Shown: piece by piece, positions 25,993-40,115 of the stretch | How positions within the stretch are numbered: position 1 is the first letter of the stretch | Layout: every line of letters begins with the position of its first letter | Source: Mycteria americana | Taxonomy: Eukaryota; Chordata; Aves; Ciconiiformes; Ciconiidae | Direction of reading: 5' to 3' | Assembly: GCF_035582795.1 (NCBI RefSeq) | Contig: NC_134367.1 | Span: 110,098,062-110,162,061 of the forward strand | DNA: 64,000 nucleotides | Made by a program: the position numbers and the translations under genes | The notes under the pieces: generated by a model | What the model was told of the DNA's origin: nothing | Databases searched by the model: none | What the model saw: the letters and a program-made list of their open reading frames with translations, nothing else

Positions 25993-28900
25993 TTAGATTA
26001 TTTTAGCTCTTGGTAACATAGCAACATGTATTACATGGAAAAATAATAGCATGTGGCCCAGTACTAGCAATGTGCAAAAATGAATTAATATACCTGTTAA
26101 AGTTTTTAAAGCATAGATCAAATCAACCTTAAACACCGGGTGAAGTAGACTTAAAGGAATTCTGGTATTTCCTGCAGGCTCTTCTCAAATCATTAATATG
26201 CACACTGAAGATGTAAAATTTCAGATTTGAATTATAACTTTAATTCCAAGCCTTTAATAATAGACTTTTGGAACTTAATTGGAAAGATACGGGATACATA
26301 GAGTCAAGTTTATAATTCTCCAGGGGATGTATACCCTACAAAAACCCAAATGAAAATAACAGTTGATGGTTTGTAGAAAAGAGTTTCTGTATGTGGGGTT
26401 TTAGGATTTTTCAGTAAGCAGTTGAGTGGACCAAAACTACCCTTTATGGTGCTCTGATAAGATGCTTCCTCTGTGGTGATACCATTCTACAACTTTGTAC
26501 AGGTAAGCTTTGAAGTCACTGCTGTAGTTGGCTTATGTGCATCAGCAATATCTTGAGTGTAACACTATGAATAAATACACAGAAACATTTTTATTCTCTG
26601 TTATTTTGCAGTTCTTTTTGGCAACTTCTCTTCTCTATTGTTTTTTCTTGCAATGTTTTCTTTGGAAAAATGTCAGTATTTTTGTATGTGCTCTTTCATC
26701 TGTAAGGTGTAATTTTTGGTCTGTACCTGATAGGTAAATTGGGTTCTAGTCAGATGGTTTTAAGTTTACTTTCATATTCTATTAATTTCGAGCCACACTA
26801 GGAGGATACAACAGGATTATGTTGTGAATGGGACATCTCCTTTGGTTTGCCAATTTATAAACAGTTTCTGGGTAATTATAAACACTTGTATAAACTTTCC
26901 AGAATGACATCATTGACAGTGCACCATTGAGTCATTTGAGGCATCCTGTAATATGAATGAGTCACAGCAGAAATCTTATTTGCTTTGTTTCTGGTATACT
27001 CTTTGAAGGATCAGTCTGTGGCATGTGTAGTATCCCATGTGTGACTTCACAGTTCCTCTGCCATGTCTGTTTCCCAGCTAGGTTTTGTCATTGTGGGATT
27101 GCATAACTTTGGAAAAGGAATGTGATATTTCCAAATGTTAATTTCTCCTTTCATCTCCAGTTAGGCTCTGGAGCATTTCTCACTTCATTCCAGTGGATCA
27201 TGAGGTGACACTTCAGTCCCCTGCTTTCCAGCAGCAAGGTAGCTAGCTTGGTTCATTGAGACTCTAGCTCTCCGTCAATATTGGACTTGGGCCATCCTGG
27301 CAATCCACATACCTCACGCACATTCATTACAACGAAGTGTAGTTGGTTGTGGAGGGTTTGCCATGAGTCAAGCATAGCTTTCATTTCAGGATTCAGTCAA
27401 TACTACTATTTGCTTGACTAGCAAATAGTTAGCTGGGTGTTCTTTAATGTGCCTGAAGATTCTGTAAGATTGATAACTGATCCTTATGGTAGTACTATTA
27501 ATCAAACAATGGGGCAGATCCTGCCCCCCTGCACTATCCTATTGTTCTGGTATCACTTAGATGGTTTAAACAAGGTCAGTGCCTTCCTGTAGGCGCTGCC
27601 TTACTTCTCAACAGGATGGGGCCCTTGTTTGAAGGAGCTGGAAATAGGTGTGGCAGACTAAATGATGCCCAAGTAGAGAGACACAGAAGGGAGGTGTCCC
27701 AGAATTCTAGCAAGAAGAGATTGTTATGCTCTTTGGACTCCCACTGCACTGGTTTAACTGATGCATCATGTGATATGGGGTGGGACAGAAGGGGAAGCTG
27801 TAACTGGTGAAGGAGTTCTTTACTAGAAGAAATTGTCTGGGGCTAGAGAAATCACAGCTAGGTCTAAATTGCTCCTCTCCAAGAATTGCATGCATATTGG
27901 GAAAGTTACAGAGGCTGGACAAAGCAGGTATGGATGCTTCATTTCAGGGTTTCCTGTCTAATGGAGCAGAGACCTCAGACATGGAGTTCATGAAGTCAAA
28001 CGTGTGAAAAGGAAGAAGCTCATTTAGGGTCTGCTGCTGTTTTATGCCCGAAAAGCTTGCTCTCATAAAGCTGTTTACTTCTAATAAATAGAGAAATAGT
28101 GAACTATGCTGGACTGCAGGCTTTTTTTTTCCTTTAGGCTACCAAGAGGGTCTAGGGTGGCAAGGAAACTAAAGTTAACCATTGTTTGTTTGGCAGAGAC
28201 CATCTGATTTCCTCAGGTGAGAGAGGACAGCAGGTGCCTATTTTCTACCTCTCAAGGGGGGAAAACAAGGCCCTCTACTGTCTCTGTTGTTGTTTCTGCT
28301 TCTGTCTTTGTCTCTGGAGCTCTCCACCTTGGTTCTGGTCCTGACTTGTTCGGAATGTAGTTCTGATACTTTTGGTAAAGGATGCCAGATAAGAGGTACC
28401 ACCCAAGGTGAAACATGCCAGTTGCCAAATGGACTACAACAGCTACTGTAAGTGGTGACTGAATTGCAAAAGTGGGAGTATGTGGTTTTCATCTGCGGGA
28501 CACTCAGGCTGGAGGAAGCCAGCTGGCTTGATCCTGGAATGCACCAACATCCTGTGAGAAGGAGAACCCACTATTCCACACCAAGGAGCCAGACACTGAC
28601 CATCCCACTTGGCAGATGGTTGTCTTTTCTGCAACCAAGTCTCCTTTCCATTGAGGTCAGAAATAAGAAGGGAGATGCAGAGGAGCCCTACATAGCCAAG
28701 GATGGAGGTTCACTGCCTTCACCCTCAAGGAAGCCCAGGGGGGTAATGATTCAAGACTTTGCCCTAATGGGGCCTGGGGTGTTACTCTGCCAGATGGACA
28801 TACCTGTGGATTCTTCATCCAGGTGATTGTGTTCTCAGCCAGTTTCCTGGATTCCTAAGCTACTTAGGAAATACTACAGGGCTCAGAAAATTAGGATGGA

Positions 28901-31900
28901 AGTATTCAGGTAAATCTTCCAAGCTGAGCATAGAATTCTAGATGGGAAATGCTTATCTGTGTCAGAGAAGCTGACTGGGGGCTCTAACTTGTTGGGTTAT
29001 GGCAAAAAGTACTGTAAGGGTGGCAACAGAACAACTTTAACTGTTTGGGGAGAAAAGCACAGACACAAAGGAGGGCTTAAACCAGTTTTTCTGGATGCCG
29101 AAGACTAAGAACCACAGGAAGAAAGCAGTAAATTAATCAGAGGATGGGAAATAGGAAAGTGGTGAATAGTTAACATGGTACAGGTCTACGTTGCACCAAA
29201 TGGAAGAAGCTGGTTATGCTTTCTTGGAACTAGGAAGTTATTGGGACTGAAGTTACCAGCTGGGGAGAAAAGTGCCAAGAGTCTGTCAAAATCCTGTATG
29301 TGTTAGGGACACTTTTTTGTTTCAAAAGAGGGTGAAATTGTTCTGGAATATGTACTTAGGTTTCATTTCCTCCATGGAGGAGGAACCAGCTGACAATAAA
29401 AGAATGGAAGGTAATTCTGGTGAGTCATGAAACATTCACTGAAGGGAACTCAGTGTCGTAGGAACTGGAGGGAGGGAAAACAGCAGAGTTGGTCTGGGTA
29501 AGGTATTAAATGTATATACCTGATTACTCAGATATTGATACTCAGATTTCTAAGTACTTGTTATTTAAATGTGCCAATCAAAGAGATGCTTCTGCAGTCA
29601 GTCTTGTTTTTAGAACAATGTATACTTTCTGTCTGTCCACAACAGACCCGAATGCCTGAGATACGCTTGCTCGCAATGGGTTTTTAGCTTATCTGGGCAG
29701 GTTTTAGCTTCTTTTAAACTGCCTTAAAGATCCCCACCAGTAATCAAAAGGGAAAAGAAATTTCTGTTGATGAAGTGTGAACAATGAGATGCACCAGCAA
29801 AAAAAAAAACCCACCACACCTTAGTGAGTGCAAGTTTTGAAAAAGTCAGATAGAAGATGTTGCTTTTTTTAGCATGGTCCTTATGAAACACAGCCCAGGA
29901 GAAGGAAGTGAAAGACATGTCAATCCTGACGTATGTCAGGAAGGCTGTATGAAGAGAGGAGTAAGCCAGCCTTGCAGTAAGCTGCAGAGCAGAAGTAGGC
30001 AACTGAGTACAGGACAAATGTAAGGAAGGGAAATATGTCATCACCTTTCTAGGCAAACAACCTGGATCAGAAAGGTAATCAACCTTCTTCTGACAGCACG
30101 CTCAGAACTTGAGGCAGCAGTGATCTGCTGAGGAGTGTGATTCTGCAGGCTAGCTAGTAGCAGATGTGGTCTGGAGAGACTGAACCACATGGCATGTGTC
30201 CTGAATCAACCTGGATTTTCAGGAATTCATGATAATCAGTGGAGATCCACAAGATTTAGGGGTAGATATTGTAGTGGCATCCATTCAAGAAACTTCTCTA
30301 GGAGAATCACTGTCAAAGCATATTTATGATTCTGCTGTTTGGAAACTTTGAAGGAACTTTTGAAGTCACACTTGTGGATGAATCAAAGATAAAGTAGATT
30401 CTGAGTAAAAACTTTTGGCTGGAAGGGCTAAGAGTCATGGTCTTAAGGCAGTGATTATGGAGGAGTAAGACTAAAAGCTGAAGGAAATGAGGAATGACAA
30501 GAAGGAAACATTAAGATCCATCTGTTCCAGCCTTTCCTTTCTTGCATCGGTAAGTTCTGGGGAGCTGGATGGGAAACTCCAAATATCTAGTCGTAATCAT
30601 AGATGAGATGTCTGACTGTGTGAACACTGTGACCCCTGCTGGACTTAGTCTATGGACGTATTTGTAGAGACAGTCCCCTGTTGCACTTGGGTACATTCAA
30701 CTCATCGGAGTGCAAGACTGCCTGGCTGCAAGAGCCCTGTAAGATCAGTTTCCGTCATGTGGAACTGCTCGGCCCAGGCTGAATGCTGTGCTACCTGAGA
30801 GCTGGCAGAAGACTCTTAAAATGCAAATTACGATATCAAATAAGTGTCCTTTGATATCTCAGTGGAAAAAAGCTCTAGACCTCTTTTTACATCGTAACTC
30901 ACTTGGTACCTCTTCATCAGAGCATTGTCATATTTTCTGAGAATGTTGCCTGCTTGTGCTTTTCCAAGTATGAGTTTTGCCCTATTAAAGGTGGTGTCAT
31001 CTGGAGTGATTTCTCCTTTCCCTTGAAAAAAGGGAGTTCCAATGCATTGCCATAACTTGGCAACCAGCTCTTCGTTCTGATGACTCTCACTCTTGTAACT
31101 CAAAGATGCTTATTTAAAATAGTGTGTGAGATGTGGGATAAACAGATTACCAGTTTAATAATTCTGGAGTGTGCAGTGATGTTGAGACATCCTTTATATG
31201 GAAAGGCTAGAACAAAAATGCTGAATTTGGTCTTGATTTTTTTTCATTGGGAGTCAGTGAAGAGGGTTATAAAGTCTCACCAAGCAATAGTGACAAGAGT
31301 TTGCCTTCTCCAGGCAAGAAAATGAATACCATCAATTGTATGATGATATTTAAATGATTGAATAGTATACATAACTGTAATTAGTAACAATTGTTTGGAA
31401 ACTTTTTGCATTGTGGAGAACACTTGCAGAAGTTTGTGTTATTAATACATCAAGAATGATTTGCTGGAATGATTTGTGAAGACTTTTTAAAAATAAAAAG
31501 CCTACAGCAAAACTCATCTTCTTGACAGAACATAAATTGAAAGGGGGAAGGGAAAAAAGTTACATGGATTATTTATCCATTATTAATTATCTTGATTGCC
31601 AGATTTCGGATCCCTTTCAGCTTTTACAATGGAATAAATAGAATAAACAACTATTTTTGTGTTGGTTTTTTTGTTGAAGTTCAACTTTAGTAATGCTGTA
31701 TGACAGAATCTCAATGAGTATTTTTAAAAATAATGTTTTTCTTTTCTTCCAGCCTAGGAGTTCCATATTTTAAATCAAATTTAGCTTATGCTATGTCTGT
31801 TTTTCCCAATGTTTTCCATCTTATGTATAAAAAGTAGAAGAGGAAAATCAGCTTGCTGAGGTGTACTCTGGGTGTCCTAATGTAACATGTATCAATTGCA

Positions 31901-33694
31901 TAAATGGATTTTGTAATCTTTTGCCCTGTTGCTTGCACAATGTGGATTAAGTTAATTATTTATAGCTTGTCAGGGCAGCTGTTGAAGTGTCCTATGCAAT
32001 GCAGGAGAAGTTGAATCTGATAGGAAGCTATCCTACTGTGCCTTGTGAGTCCAGATAGGGCCAGAAGACTTTTTAACTGACAGATGAAATTTAGAGATCT
32101 TTTTTCCGGAGAAACAAATGTATTGTATTTGTCCCCTCAATTTTCCTGTGCTTGTAATTTTTTTTTTAAATTGCTTTAAAAGTGTCTCTGTTCTTCCCTT
32201 TCTCTAGCTATTGGCGTTTTCAGGTTTTGGTGGTTACGTTATCTACACATCTATCTCGTGTCCCTTCTAGAAATAGTGGGTGCTCCCGGCCTGTTCAGTT
32301 AAGGGACCATCTCAAGTTATAAAGAATAGCCCCTAGATGGCATGCCACAGACTGAGATAAAGGCAGGGAGATCCACTAAGGCTCAACATAGTGTATATAC
32401 TTACTCACTATTATCATTTATATAAGCAGTGGGATGTCTGACTTTTTTGCAGGTCCTCTTTCTTCTTTTAATGTCTGCTTATGAGAGGGTTTGCTGCATT
32501 TAAGCTGGTGTCCCCAAAGTCTTAGCCTGGAGGAGCTGTCATCAGTGGATGGTAAGCCATATGCCATTGCTGGGGTCCTGTTCAGGGCTGTGGAGTGACC
32601 ACAGCAGGGCAGGCAAGAGAATTACCCTGCTGGTGCCCTGCTAGCCATCTCTGCCTGCCCTTGCTGGGCACAGGGCCCAGGCACTGTCTGCCAGGCCCTT
32701 GACCTTCCCCGTGGTCCTGCAGCTGACCAGCTCTGGGATCCGCTCCCTCTCCTCGTCCAATAGAGGCCTGCCTTTTGCTAAGTTGCTGCTGAGTCAGGCT
32801 TTCACAGATCAGCAGACCCTGACCATGAAAGTTCTTAATTTTTTTTTCCTTTACTTTATCCTGAACATAGTGTCATCTTTCTGCATCCAAACTTCCTCTG
32901 ACGTCAGTGTAGGTAGGGGATCAGGGACAATTATGTTTTTTCTTACAAGAAATGCTGACATGAGCACTGGTCAGGTTAGGACACCTGAGAAACTTGAAGC
33001 GTGGGAAAAATATCTCATAAAATCAAAGATGTCATCAGTGGTGCCCCAAAACTGGTGGGTACTCAATTGTATCTATACATATTCTTTATCAGTGGTTTTA
33101 ATGTAAAGAGCCTTTCTTGTGCTAAAGAGATTTTCCTGAGATACAAGGAAGAGATGTGAATAACTATAAATTAAACCATTCTGTTTATATCTTAGGAGAC
33201 TGCAACATTACTTGAGTTGAGTGGCTGTACTCACTACAAATCTTTATCCAAATAAGATACAATGGACATCTAGGAGTTGTGATAATAGAATAAACTTTGA
33301 ACTCTCTAAATTCTCCTGCTCTTGGAAATTCACTGGATTAAGCAATTGTGGAATAAGCTACTCTATAGTTGTTTCTTATTCCAGAAAACAAAACAAAACC
33401 CTTCCAGGAAAATTGGTAGTACTTGTGGTGTTCTTCAAGCTTATGTTGCTTTCATGCCTTTCAGGTCAGTGTGGGAAAACAGTCTAGTGTGTTTACTTTT
33501 CTTTAAATTGATCTTACTTTGACTGTGCATCCTTTTGCTGGGGCATCAGTGCTGGGAACTGTAAACAAAGTAAAGATATGTACGTGTTATGCTTCAGTCA
33601 ACAGGGTATAGGTTCTGGGTTCAGATTCTGGTCTCAGTGAAAACAGTGGGTGGTTACTCACTAGGTGGAATTATTCAGAAAGCACTTGATGTTT

Positions 33695-33766
33695 ATTTAA
33701 CTTCTCTCCCACTGAGTGTAGTGAGAAAGGAGCTCAGCACTGAGTACTTTTGAAAATTTCACCCTT
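33695..33766. repeat. Degraded palindromic ancient repeat
   Basis: CACTGAGTGTAGTGAGAAAGGAGCTCAGCACTGAGTACTTTTGAAAATTTCACCC resembles the half of an amniote repeat ending 'agcact..tgaaaatc.ccc'. Weak match. Confidence 0.35.
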
Positions 33767-36700
33767 CGTGTCATCACTGTTTGTCCTGCTGTTTGGTCAG
33801 GTCATCTAACTTTTCTGTACTGCAATAATTTCTTCGTAAGATGAGAAACTCAAACTAGCTTTTTAATCTGCATAGAAATGAGAAGTGTGATGTGTAAAAA
33901 GGCTGGTTTTCTAAGAATGTTCCTTTTAAAAGGGTGATTTTGTGCACTTCAAATAATCTAAAAGGTAGATATAAAATAGCTGATTGTCTTTTTTTTGTCC
34001 AAATATTGGTTCTACTCATAGAAAAGTGGGAACTACTCAATGCATGACTCCAAATGATGGATCAAAGTGGGGGTTTGAAGGCCAACTTGGTTAAGGTCTG
34101 CATCTCATAAAGGAAGAGGCAAGTGTAAGAAATGGACCCTGCCTTCAAAGAATAAAGTGTAGCTTCTGAAGCAGAGTCTAGTGAAAGCCTGCCTACCATC
34201 CCTTTTTGCTGTTTCTGAAGTAGTAGTCATCATGTACCTAACTGGCTGCCACTCCTTGATCTTATGAGTGTTCTGCTAGATTGTGGTTCTTCCCATAGTC
34301 CATAGCTGCTTTGTCTAAAGTGGAAGTGGTGGAGCAGAGACTGACTCCGTGCTCTGAACTGGCAACGAAACGAACAGACTGGAGCTTTGTTCTTGATCTT
34401 TTTTCACTGTCACAGTAAAAGTGGCTGACAATAATAAACTTCCAGACTGGGGGGATTAAATGTAAAAAGTAAAATCTATGAACACATGCAAATATTAGCT
34501 GACCAGTGCAACAGATAAATTCACTAAAAAAAAAATCTGATAAGTTGCTTCTGCCATGCACAGCTGTGATATGGGATGATGTGGTGATGGAAAAAAGACA
34601 TTAATTCAGATGACCATTGAAGTTCCTTAGGATCTGGGCATTTGATATCAATGGCTTGGCATTGATGGTGCTAGAATCCTGTCAGTTCTTCTTGTGTTAT
34701 TTCGGCTTTCAGTGCAGGTTACTGTTTGTATTTTTGTTCTTAATGTTCTGTAAGACATGGAATATGCAGCAGGTGGCATGTTACAGGCTACACACTAGTC
34801 CCTCCTCAAAGCTATTTCTGCTGCAGTAATTACCATCATAAAAATAATACGAAAAGAACTGGGTCTTTCCTCTGGGCTCTCTTAGCCTATTTTTTTTCTT
34901 CAGAGGCTTTTGTTTTAGATTGCAAGCTTTGTGGCACAGAAACGGAAGTCTCTTCCTCTTATTGGAAGTATTCTGTTGGGTAATAAACCCAATAATATTA
35001 TAGGACCACTGCTGCAACTCTCCTGGGACAGAAACATGAAAGCTTTTATGTATGGAATCCAATTTAGGATTGCAACCGTCATAGTCTTCAAGGGAGATGG
35101 ATTTGAAATTCTGGATTCAACTCCACTGTGTTTTTAATTATATGGAATAGCTTATACTTTGTTCAAGGGAATAAAAGCTTCTTGTGTCATCTTTAATAAA
35201 GTGAGTAATGTTGGCTACTCTGACCACTTAAACTTGAGATGCTTTGTCTTGATCTGATTTATCTCCTGGACAGATCACTGAAAAATCGTTGCAAAGAAAC
35301 TGTGGGTTTACTCAGCAGAAACCAGACAGAGGTGTGATTGGACATTCCTGTATTTCTAGTAATAGAGATAACAGAGCAGAAAACAACTAGCAGTCTGTTA
35401 TCAATGTCGACAGTCCCAACCTTGTTAACCATTAGGGCACACTTACCTTGTCCTGGGAAAAGCAGCTTTGAGAATTCCTATATACACACACTTTTATACC
35501 TTATCTTACTCTTTCATCATTTTTATCAAGTATGTTTCTAAGCTGTTTGGTTAAAGACCATCTTATCGTCTTAATTTAACAAAGTTGTTAATCATGTTTA
35601 CATCAAGATACATCAGCAGTGTTCTCCCAAAAGTACAGCTGTATCTGTACTCTAGTTAGGTGTCTGCATTAGTCATGCTGGATATTTTATTGCCCTGTAG
35701 TTAGTTTGTTGGTAAATATCTCAACCTCATTTTGCCTGCTTGAATTCTGCAAAGTAACCTCCTGCCAACTCATGAAAACTATCAGCTCTATCTTTTTGTA
35801 TTCAGATATAAAATAGTACAGGATACAAAACAACAGTGGGGGGAAACCAGTTTTATTAAAAAAGGAAGCCACTCCAATTCAAAAGAGAGATGAAAACTTA
35901 GTTGTGTGGTACAAAGGGCAGTCAAGGTAAATGATCAGAAATATTTGGGATCTGTATGTTCATCCTGCAAATATAGGAAGAAGTGTAATGGAGGGAATAC
36001 ATTAATCTCTCTTAACTGGTTTCCAAGTAAATTCTTGAAAACTGGAGGTAACTTGTTCTTCATGAATTGGAAAGCTTCAGGAGTGGTGAAGGTGTAAGAT
36101 TTCTGTTCAGCGCCTTTAAGTCTCCATACTTGGGCATAGAGTCTATCACTGAAAGCAGCGAGTCCGACTATGAGGTACTTAAGTTTGAAAATAATCCAGG
36201 TAATTAAGAATATCTCTTTTGAGTAGTCAGGGATTCATAGAGATATTTAAGATGTACACCATTCAGGCTTTTTACGTACAGTCAGCTTTCTTCCCTGTCC
36301 AATCTTAATAAAATAACTTTGGGAGTATGAAGTCTTCTTTATTTCAGGTTGAGACTGTAGGATATCAGGAACATGACTTAAGAAAATCTGTCTTTTGGAC
36401 ATGAGGTAGGATTGGAGGGGAAACACAGGACCTGAAGTAATTTAAGTTTCAACTTCTGTAGTCTGTTCAAGGCTCATTTTGAAAGCAGTTAATCTTTCTT
36501 TCATGCACTGCTTCTCTTGGAAGGGTGTTCTTCAATGTTACTGTTAAAATGTTTATGGCTTTTCTAATTTTCACCTTAAATGATTCATGCTCACTTTATA
36601 GCAATTGCCCTTGAGCCAGCACTGTCCATGATTTTCCAGTGGGGCTTTTTCTTTCATGCCTGATGTTTATTGTCTGTTACTATTACTTAATGGCAAATTA

Positions 36701-39700
36701 TTTAGAATGAGTTTGTTTTGAAGAGAAATCAAGACAGTCTGGGGGATACAAACTGACCATGATGGTTGTAATTTGAGACAACTAGCCTGTTCCAGTGATG
36801 ATGATGGCATCTGCTCTCCTGCATTATACTGATAACAAAGCTGTTCTGAAATTCTCTGGGGGACTGACTTGCCATACTTGTCCAGTCTAGATAAGTCTAC
36901 TTTTGACAACTGTCAGCCATCTTAATGGTAGAGGCTAGTTGGGAGCTAGAAGGAAATCAGTACAAGGTAGTGAGATGTACAGGTCTCTGTTTAGGCAGGG
37001 TCTGTGAAGAGAGGCAGTCTTTCTTAGACAAACTTAAGTAGTTGGAGAATGCTCAAAAGATTTTGGCATACAAGTCAAATGTTAGGATGATTCAGGAAGC
37101 CTTTTTTGTTAGCAGAAGCAGCTGTGGAGAACTTAATGTCTTTTGAGCAAACTGTCCACCAAAATACTGCATTCTATAAAATGAGAAAGTGATTAGCAGT
37201 GAGATACACAGGGCAGCTAGAGGACTTGTGCAGATGCCCAGACAGGTTTAGGACAGTATATTAAATATAAATTTACATCATATAGCTGGTATCAGATTTT
37301 TGACAAGGAGCCATATGCTAGACTGCATCTGCTGTATAGACAAGAGAAAACTAGATTTAATGATCTCCTGAGCAAAATTCATCCATACCTTCACAGGGCC
37401 AGAAGAAAACAAGTGAGGCAGACCTCTGTGTAGAGACTCTCCGGTGAAGAAAAGCAGTGGAATATTAGCCATGTGCTCTGCAAACTAGGTATGGGAACTA
37501 GCTTTTACTTAGACTGGTCCAGAAGCTCCTACTTGCCTGCTCAGGGATCTTGGAGTATCAGGGTATTATTTGATGCCAGAGAGGAGGTGCTTTAGCAGCT
37601 GTTCAGAAGAATGAAGAGCTCTACATGGTTGTTGCAGCTTCCCACCCCCCACTTCCCTCCTTGAAACACCTACTGGAGATGATGCTTCCACCTGTGACAA
37701 AGACAGCAGCCAGTCTCTGCAAGGGGACCCTGCTTCCTTCTGGGGCATCCTGGGACAGAGTTATAATGACTAAATGCAAAAGATAGTCCTAGAATATCAG
37801 CAGGTGAAGAGAAAGAAAGGCCAAGAAGAAAGATTAAAATACCTTACTGTTTTTATTGAGTTAGGTTATCAGGACAGGTGTCTGAAGTTTCTCTCTCATG
37901 ATATCCTGGAAGCGAGTAAAAGACAACTGATACGTGTCAAGTTAGCTGCTGCTGAAGACAAGGAACACATATTAAAAAGCTTGCTTGAAAAGAAGTTGCT
38001 TTTCAGGTCAGATATCTGAAACATCCTTTGTTTGGTCCACTGAAACTAGGTTATGAAAGAAAACCTGCAAATGAACTGAAATGAAAGTCTTGCTTTGCTA
38101 ATTGTTCTGAAGACTTATGACAACCAGTACTTCTCAACAGAAGGCAGAATTAACTATGTTCATTTCTTCCTCCTATCAGAGGAAGCCAGGTGGTAGGACT
38201 AGGAAAAGAACTATAATTAAACTCCACCCATCTTCAAATGCAGGTGAAGAGAGCATCATTCATGAAATGAATCCATACAACTGGACAATATTCATACAAT
38301 TATAAGCTGAACACTGAATGATTAGTGATTCATGAATAATGAGCTAGTATCCACTCACAAACCTCAATGAGGATATCCAATTTCTATTTGCTTTGTGACC
38401 ATGAGCTTTTTCAAACCTATATCTGTAACCAGAAAGGAATTTAGACACTTCGTAAGAAAGTGCATGAAACTTACGATTTTTTTTTTACCCTGAGAAATGT
38501 CTTTGAAAAAATAAGCAATACCTTACTTTCATACTCATGTGGCAATTTTATGTAGTTTTTTGTTATTGCAAAGTAGTAAGTTTACTGCCTGTATTAGGAT
38601 CCTGAAAAGATTGCATTTCTTTAAGATCTTCTGGGAGACTTTGCCAATAAAGTATGAATGTTCCTATCCAGTCAGATAAAAAGTCCACTTATTTCAGGAG
38701 CCTGTCTTCAAGAGTGGTCAATAAGTGATGCCAAGGAAGAACAGACATCCTCAGGCAACACTCTCTGCCTTCACATTCACAGTCTGTAATCAATACAGTG
38801 TGATTTATTTTTTTTTAAACTTAGACAGAGAACACTCACAACAAAGCAACACAATCACTAGTAGTTTATGCTCTGAAAAGGAATCTTTAAGAAGTAAGAG
38901 ATACAGTGTGTAAAGCCCTAACTAACCTGGTATGCCCTCATAGCTGACCCTAATTTTGGCAGGCAGAGAGCTCTTGAGATCCCTGAAAAGAGTGCCAGTC
39001 CATGCTCCCAGAAAGGATATCTGTGCCAACTGAAGAGGGATCTCCAGATCTAAAGCAAACAAGTTATTTCCACTTCGGCTGAAAGATGCTGTCCACATGT
39101 TTTGGCGACAGTGGATACTTTATAAATTTGTAGAAGTAGTCCAGCTATTGGAGAGGGTCAGCAGGCACACAGAGTTAATGTGAAAACACTGGAAGCTTGG
39201 TACGCAGGGTACTGCATTAAAGCACTGACTTGGGACTTCCTTTTCTTTACTACCTGCTTTACCAAACTGCTTCTCTTAAATCCCTCTACGGAATCCTCTT
39301 CGGAGCTGCCTGTACTTTCTTCCCTCCCATTTCCCGCAATAGGAACATGAGAACAAATCAACAAACCTTCTCACCTTTGTTTGTTTTAAACTTTTTCCTT
39401 TATTACCTCTGGCATTGGTTTGTTGTTGTACTTTCATGCCTTTACCTAATTCTGGTGGTAAACTCTTTAGGCAGGAGTGGTGTTTCTGTAAATTTCACTG
39501 TTTTGAGCTACGCATGTGATCATCTGCAGAACAGATTATCGTTATGATTGCAACAGCCAGATCTGCAGGATTAACCAGTCAGAATGAGAAAAGCCAGCTG
39601 CTTTTTTTTTTTTATTGTTGACTAGTATCAACTGCTTTCTGAGCTCTTTAATAAGTGAGTGCGACTGCAGGGAATTTTGAACTTTTAAAACATACCTATC

Positions 39701-39944
39701 TCTGAGTTATGAATGGGCAAAGGGATGATTTCTAAAATGGGAAACCTGCTAGACTTTAATTGTCCGGTAAGTCAGAATACCTTGTCTCATAACCAATTTG
39801 TGTTCGATTGACAAAAGTTTTTCTTTTTAGCTTGCTTAAGGGAGTCTATACTAATGGAAATGTTCTTATGGTATAGAAGTGTATTGAGGGTTTGGGCTTT
39901 TTCCCACTTTTTTCTCTGTCATTTGTGGTAATCCTCTGTTCTGT

Positions 39945-40115
39945 TTAGGGTGGGATTTCCAAAAATGGTTAAGAGACTTCAATAGCACAAGCTGTCATTC
40001 TCCAGAGTTATTTAGAGGATTTGGAAAATTCCTGTTCTAGGTGTCTTGGTTCTCTGCCTGTGAAATGGGTATAGTAATAGACTATCCCATCAGGGTGGTG
40101 AGAGAATGAATGAAT
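39945..40115 (+). repeat. Ancient repeat composite (foldback plus MIR-like tail)
   Basis: GGATTTCCAAAAATGGTTAAGAGACTT resembles a foldback repeat arm. It is followed by CTCTGCCTGTGAAATGGGTATAGTAATAG and CAGGGTGGTGAGAGAATGAATGAATG, the 3' pattern of MIR/LF-SINE-like elements. Confidence 0.5.

Noticed and set aside
28452..28826. 124-codon ORF
   Set aside because: No recognisable domain, ordinary base composition and no splice or promoter context; likely chance.
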